Shown: positions 60,478 to 64,000 of the stretch, piece after piece
How the letters are laid out: each line of letters begins with the position of its first letter
How positions within the stretch are numbered: position 1 is the first letter of the stretch
NCBI GenBank assembly: GCA_012064415.1
Contig: SSNU01000328.1
Coordinates: 1-64,000 of the forward strand
DNA: 64,000 bases
Direction: 5' to 3'
Origin: Gyrodactylus bullatarudis
Taxonomy: Eukaryota > Platyhelminthes > Monogenea > Gyrodactylidea > Gyrodactylidae
Made by a program: the position numbers and the translations under genes
Notes under the pieces: model-generated
What the model saw: the letters and a program-made list of their open reading frames with translations, nothing else
The model's database searches: none
Told to the model about the DNA's origin: nothing

Positions 60478-62733
60478 TCAATAAGGGAAGAATCTAAGAT
60501 TTGTCATTGGAAGATTCTGAATATTTTGAGTTCTGGAAAGAGGTAGTGAATTATGAATACCTGTCGAGTCAGTCAGACTCGATAACAACATTTGATTAGG
60601 ATTGAGTAAGTTCTGCAGCTGTAAAGTATCGCTCAATGAACTTGTCGAAGTTGGGATAAATGGTTTACTCAAGGTGTTGAGAAGCGGATGGGTTGCATTG
60701 AGAAAACCGCAAGCTTGGCCCAAAATTAATCCTTTCGATTCATTCTCTTGTTGCCTAAAAAGTTACAAAACTTTAATTCTTTATAACTAGATCAAGATTT
60801 CATTTATTTATTAAAATAAACTTAAATTTCAAACTTCATTTTTCACTATTAGACAAGGAAATCTTAGAATAAAATTTATCAAGAAACGCCGGAATAGAAC
60901 TGCCTAAATCATCTGTTTCTCAACAAAAATAGATTCAATATCATTAAACCTTAAAATGATTTCCTTACGTTATCTGTGCCTGATTCAAATTACACAGCTG
61001 ATTGCTAAGCTGTAAATTCTGGTTTAATAAATTCTGAATTTGAATCTGCTTGAGACCTGGATTCAAATTTCCCGAGATCAATTGATTCAGGGCAATCTGC
61101 TGTTGCTGATGTTGTTGCTGGAGAATGTTCAAATTTGTTAGAGAAGAGAAGCCAGCCAACTTTTGAACCTTTAAGTTTTCCTCGATAAAATTTGGAACCT
61201 CAATTTTTTTTGATGCCATTGAAGCGAGGGTCTTTCTAGTGTTTGAATCAATGATTTCCTGAGGGGTACTCATGGCTGTTATAAAGGGATTCTTTACAAT
61301 TGGACCTTGGCCAGGTGTATTTGGAATAAAGGGTACAGGAGAGCTGAATTTTCTAAAAGAATAATTCAGATTAGTTATCGCGACAATTAATCTTGCCAAA
61401 GATAGATTTGCTGGAAATAAAATTCCAAAAATTAATCATTATTGTTAACCCTTGAAGATCAAGGTAGATTGTGGGGATTGGTTTGTTTCAGAATACGCTG
61501 AGAAAGAATATTGATTTTTTTCAAAAACCAACCTTTAGATTATGAGATGATGTCCAAAAATATGAGCATTTTTAGACCTTGAAAAAAATTTAATTTCAAG
61601 ATATGACTTCTGGGGGTCAGATTTTCGAATTCTACAAGGATGGTTTCTCGATAAAAGTTTTATTCTTTTAATTTTCGATCTCTGTGAGTTGGTTTCCGAA
61701 AAAAATTCTTTATATTTTCATGGAAATTTTTATATTTTTTCCAAAACGAGTCACTTTTAAATCGTCATAAATTCTCAATAAAATATTGCAGCTTGATAAT
61801 TCATAGTTCATTCAAAAGAATATTAGTTCTTCTTTCAGAAAAGTGGTCAATGATTTTTTCTCAGTTTCTTGAAAACAAAATAATGGCTTGAGAAAGTTAC
61901 CTGTTCAATATATATCCCACTGGGACTTGAAGGGTTTACCCAAAACTCAGAAAATAGTTCTTTTACCCCTCATTCGATAGGAAATCTATCAATCTCCTAA
62001 AATACGCAAAGATTCCAGCTCTTTAATTCACCAAAAAATTTATCTTTGTATAAAACGTTTTTATTGAAAACCCATTTTCCATGATAAAAAGTAAGATATC
62101 TTTTATCTAATAGTCATACTTCAAGAATTCAAATATGTAATCACCTGAACTCTTCCCGCTAAAGCTTGAAAGCTATTTTTGGATCCAAAAATGATCCAAT
62201 TTTTGATCGATAAAACTTCAACTAAAAACAATTGTATAAATACAATATATATTGGTATTATAAAAAATAATAAAATAATAATTAAAAAAAAATAATTCTC
62301 TGGTATTTTAAGGGTTAAAAAAAAGCACAAATATAACTTACTTTGGAGAACTTCGAAACTGGTTGTTGTTGCTATTGTTATTAGACCGTATAAAAGTTGA
62401 CGGTGCATTCAGCATATTTGGACCGACAAAATTAGCTGAATTCTCTAGGAATCTTTGAACATTTTTCATTGAATAGCTCTTGAGAATGCTTGCAACATGC
62501 TCTTGGCTTGAAATTGAATTATTAACAAAACGATTATTGTTAGCTTTAAGAACATTCCCGTTGCTATCTTGAAAAAAATATAAATTATTTACATAGAAAT
62601 AGCGTAACTTTCATGGGATTCTTGATAAATTTAAATACCAGAATTTAAGTTAAAACTTTATAAAATGTTTTAAGAAACTGAACCTACTCCTGTGAAAGCT
62701 GGCGGGAAAGTGATCCTTTTTCTTCTTCGTCAT
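60478..62733 (-). CDS. Asn/Gln-rich protein, family not recognised
   Basis: Exons 62733-62688, 62567-62342, 61352-60969 and 60754-60478 join in phases 1, 2, 2 across introns of 120, 989 and 214 nt, giving 310 aa from the first ATG. It starts MTKKKKDHFPASFHR; further 5' exons are possible because an acceptor-like TTCGAATAG lies just upstream in frame. The protein is disordered-looking, with NNNSNNNQ and LQQQHQQQQ runs and repeated NLLNQNLQ/NLLNPNQM blocks. Short ordered-looking parts are EHVASILKSYSMKNVQRFLE, STPQEIIDSNTRKTLASMAS and LILGQACGFLNATHPLLN. The composition resembles RNA-granule or transcription cofactors (for example 4E-T-like proteins with an SPVPFIPxTP stretch), but I cannot assign a family. 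One intron hosts a TTAA-flanked repeat. Confidence 0.6.
61449..62314. mobile_element. TTAA-flanked MITE family P, copy B (intronic)
   Basis: TTAA at 61445-61448 and 62315-62318. The ends are CCCTTGAAGATC and GGTATTTTAAGGG. The block CATTCGATAGGAAATCTATC, AATCTCCTAAAATACGCAAAGATTC (61977-62015) matches the complement of 30965-31015 in copy A. At 866 bp it is the longest copy, still without a transposase. It fills most of an intron of the Asn/Gln-rich gene. Confidence 0.62.
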
Positions 62734-64000
62734 AACCCTGGCTGTGGCAAGATTCACCTATTCGAATAAAAGAATTAGATAAAACAAAAAGTGAATTCAT
62801 TGCTTATCAAACGAGCATAACCAATGGTTATTAACCATGCAACTAATTTTATTTAGGATGCATTCTCATCCTGAAATAGATATTTGTAGCTTGCTCAGAG
62901 CATCATATATTCTAAGAGCTAGGAAATATTTTATTCCCAAGAAGAAAAGGATGTTTTTGCTGACGAAATGGAGATTAAGGCAGTTGAGCAAATTGATTTT
63001 CAAGACTAAACTTTTCATTGTAAATTTATGAAATTTTTTTATGATAAACTAAAAAGTTAATACCAGATTTGGAATAATTCACTTTACACGTTGAACTAAC
63101 AGTGAAGAGGTAAGAAAAGAGGTCAATTCCTGGGATCTGAAATCAATCAGAGTAGTGAAAGTTTGTTAAGCAGAAGTAAGTAAAATCTTAAGCCTGATCT
63201 ATTAATGTATCCAGAAGGAGCTTTTATCTAAAGCTTATTGATATGAATTTTACAAATTGGATGGTGCTAAATCTGTTCTAATATTTCACCTCGTTATCGT
63301 TTGGGAGTTGAATTTCGATTTCTTGAATAGTGGTTCTCTTAAAAGTTCTATGGCGATAATCAGTTTTCTTGTCTAATTCTCATCCTGAACGACTTCTTTC
63401 GACCAACCAGCCTCGAATCAATAAAAATTTCAGCCAAATGTCCAATAACTGGAAATATGGGGTCAAATCGAATTTTGAGAAATGAAAATTTGAATAATTT
63501 TTCAAGAATTTTTTTCTTCAAACGTTAAAATTAGGTAATATGATCTGGATTCATGAAAACTTTAAAGATATATATTATGAATACTTGATGAAAACATCAT
63601 GGGTTTCCAACTTCATCAACCAAATTTATATAATGAATCGAAAGAAGCTGTAGAAAAGGCTAATTCTTGGGTCTGAGTATTTTTGCGTATATTAATCCAG
63701 CAAATATTAAAGAGACAACCTTTTTCTCGTTTCGTCAGCCAGAGAGAGAGTTGGACATCACTATAGAAATTGAACAAGCCAAAAATACATGCTTACAATC
63801 TACAATGAATAAAATCAAAATCTAGGGATATTTATCATGAACACATTGATTTAAATCATACGAAAAAATTTTCCAATGCAATATTCACAAGAAATTTCTA
63901 TTCTTTCATACTTAATAATCTGAAATCTCAAAAACTTGACAAAATTTGAATAGAAATTATTTTATTAAAAACATAAACCTGAAAAAAATTTTTAGTGTAC
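62734..64000. other. Right edge, no supported gene
   Basis: It may hold 5' exons of the Asn/Gln-rich gene. It contains the partner of the 11060-11235 repeat at about 63285-63425. The plus frame at 62837-63031 is basic and has no recognised domain or splice partner. Confidence 0.35.

Noticed and set aside
62837..63031. Basic 64-codon plus-strand frame
   Set aside because: No recognisable domain; composition fits A-rich intergenic sequence.
1..64000. CRISPR arrays, bacterial operons or ribosomal RNA genes
   Set aside because: No regularly spaced repeats, no Shine-Dalgarno-led gene chains and no rRNA-like stretches; every supported gene is spliced and eukaryotic.

Overview
The window is AT-rich nuclear DNA from a bilaterian animal. 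It carries a Pax6-class gene, a gamma-tubulin ring subunit, a TMEM151-family membrane protein, LAMP/Ac45-type glycoproteins and neuropeptide Y/F-like precursors, all split by spliceosomal GT-AG introns. Exons were joined by hand from reading frame, phase and splice sites. Three features stand out: very small introns (27-38 nt) in otherwise well-behaved genes, strongly diverged protein sequences, and dense debris of DNA transposons. Together these suggest a fast-evolving, simplified or parasitic spiralian. An orthonectid or dicyemid-like animal is my best guess, but that is inference and not proven here.

Layout. The left edge (150 to 1, minus) holds the signal peptide and start of the exclusion domain of a dipeptidyl peptidase I/cathepsin C gene that runs off the window. 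Head-to-head with it is a two-exon GCP4-type gamma-tubulin complex gene (748-3756, plus). A six-exon Pax6/eyeless gene (11828 to 4545, minus) follows, with a very long Ser/Asn-rich linker between paired domain and homeodomain. From 11.8 to 20.5 kb I find no convincing gene; this stretch lies upstream of Pax6 and holds a foldback repeat. A seven-exon coiled-coil gene (21465 to 20532, minus) has introns of 27-54 nt.

From 21.5 to 31.6 kb the sequence is mobile-element debris: a non-LTR reverse transcriptase remnant, a Tigger/pogo element with TA duplications and long inverted repeats, a hAT-like MITE and a TTAA-flanked MITE. A membrane-protein cluster follows: a TMEM151-family gene (34986 to 31626, minus), an Ac45-like gene (35411-36103, plus, introns of 28 and 32 nt), a LAMP-like gene (36261-40231, plus) and a first NPY/NPF-like peptide gene (40926-41253, plus).

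From 41.3 to 53.5 kb there is a second repeat island: reverse transcriptase fragments, a decayed Penelope-like element with GIY-YIG domain, foldback elements and a hAT element with a perfect 8-bp target duplication. A second NPY/NPF-like peptide gene lies at 53914 to 53630 (minus). A composite pogo-like element with perfect 125-bp inverted repeats (55488-57073) contains the only ambiguous base of the window. The right end has an Asn/Gln-rich gene of four recognised exons (62733 to 60478, minus), one intron of which holds a TTAA-flanked element.

The most interesting discovery is the pair of NPY/NPF-like precursors. Both keep the family's intron inside the Arg codon of the C-terminal Arg-Phe and share the same 32-residue spacing, yet neither encodes the Gly normally needed for C-terminal amidation.
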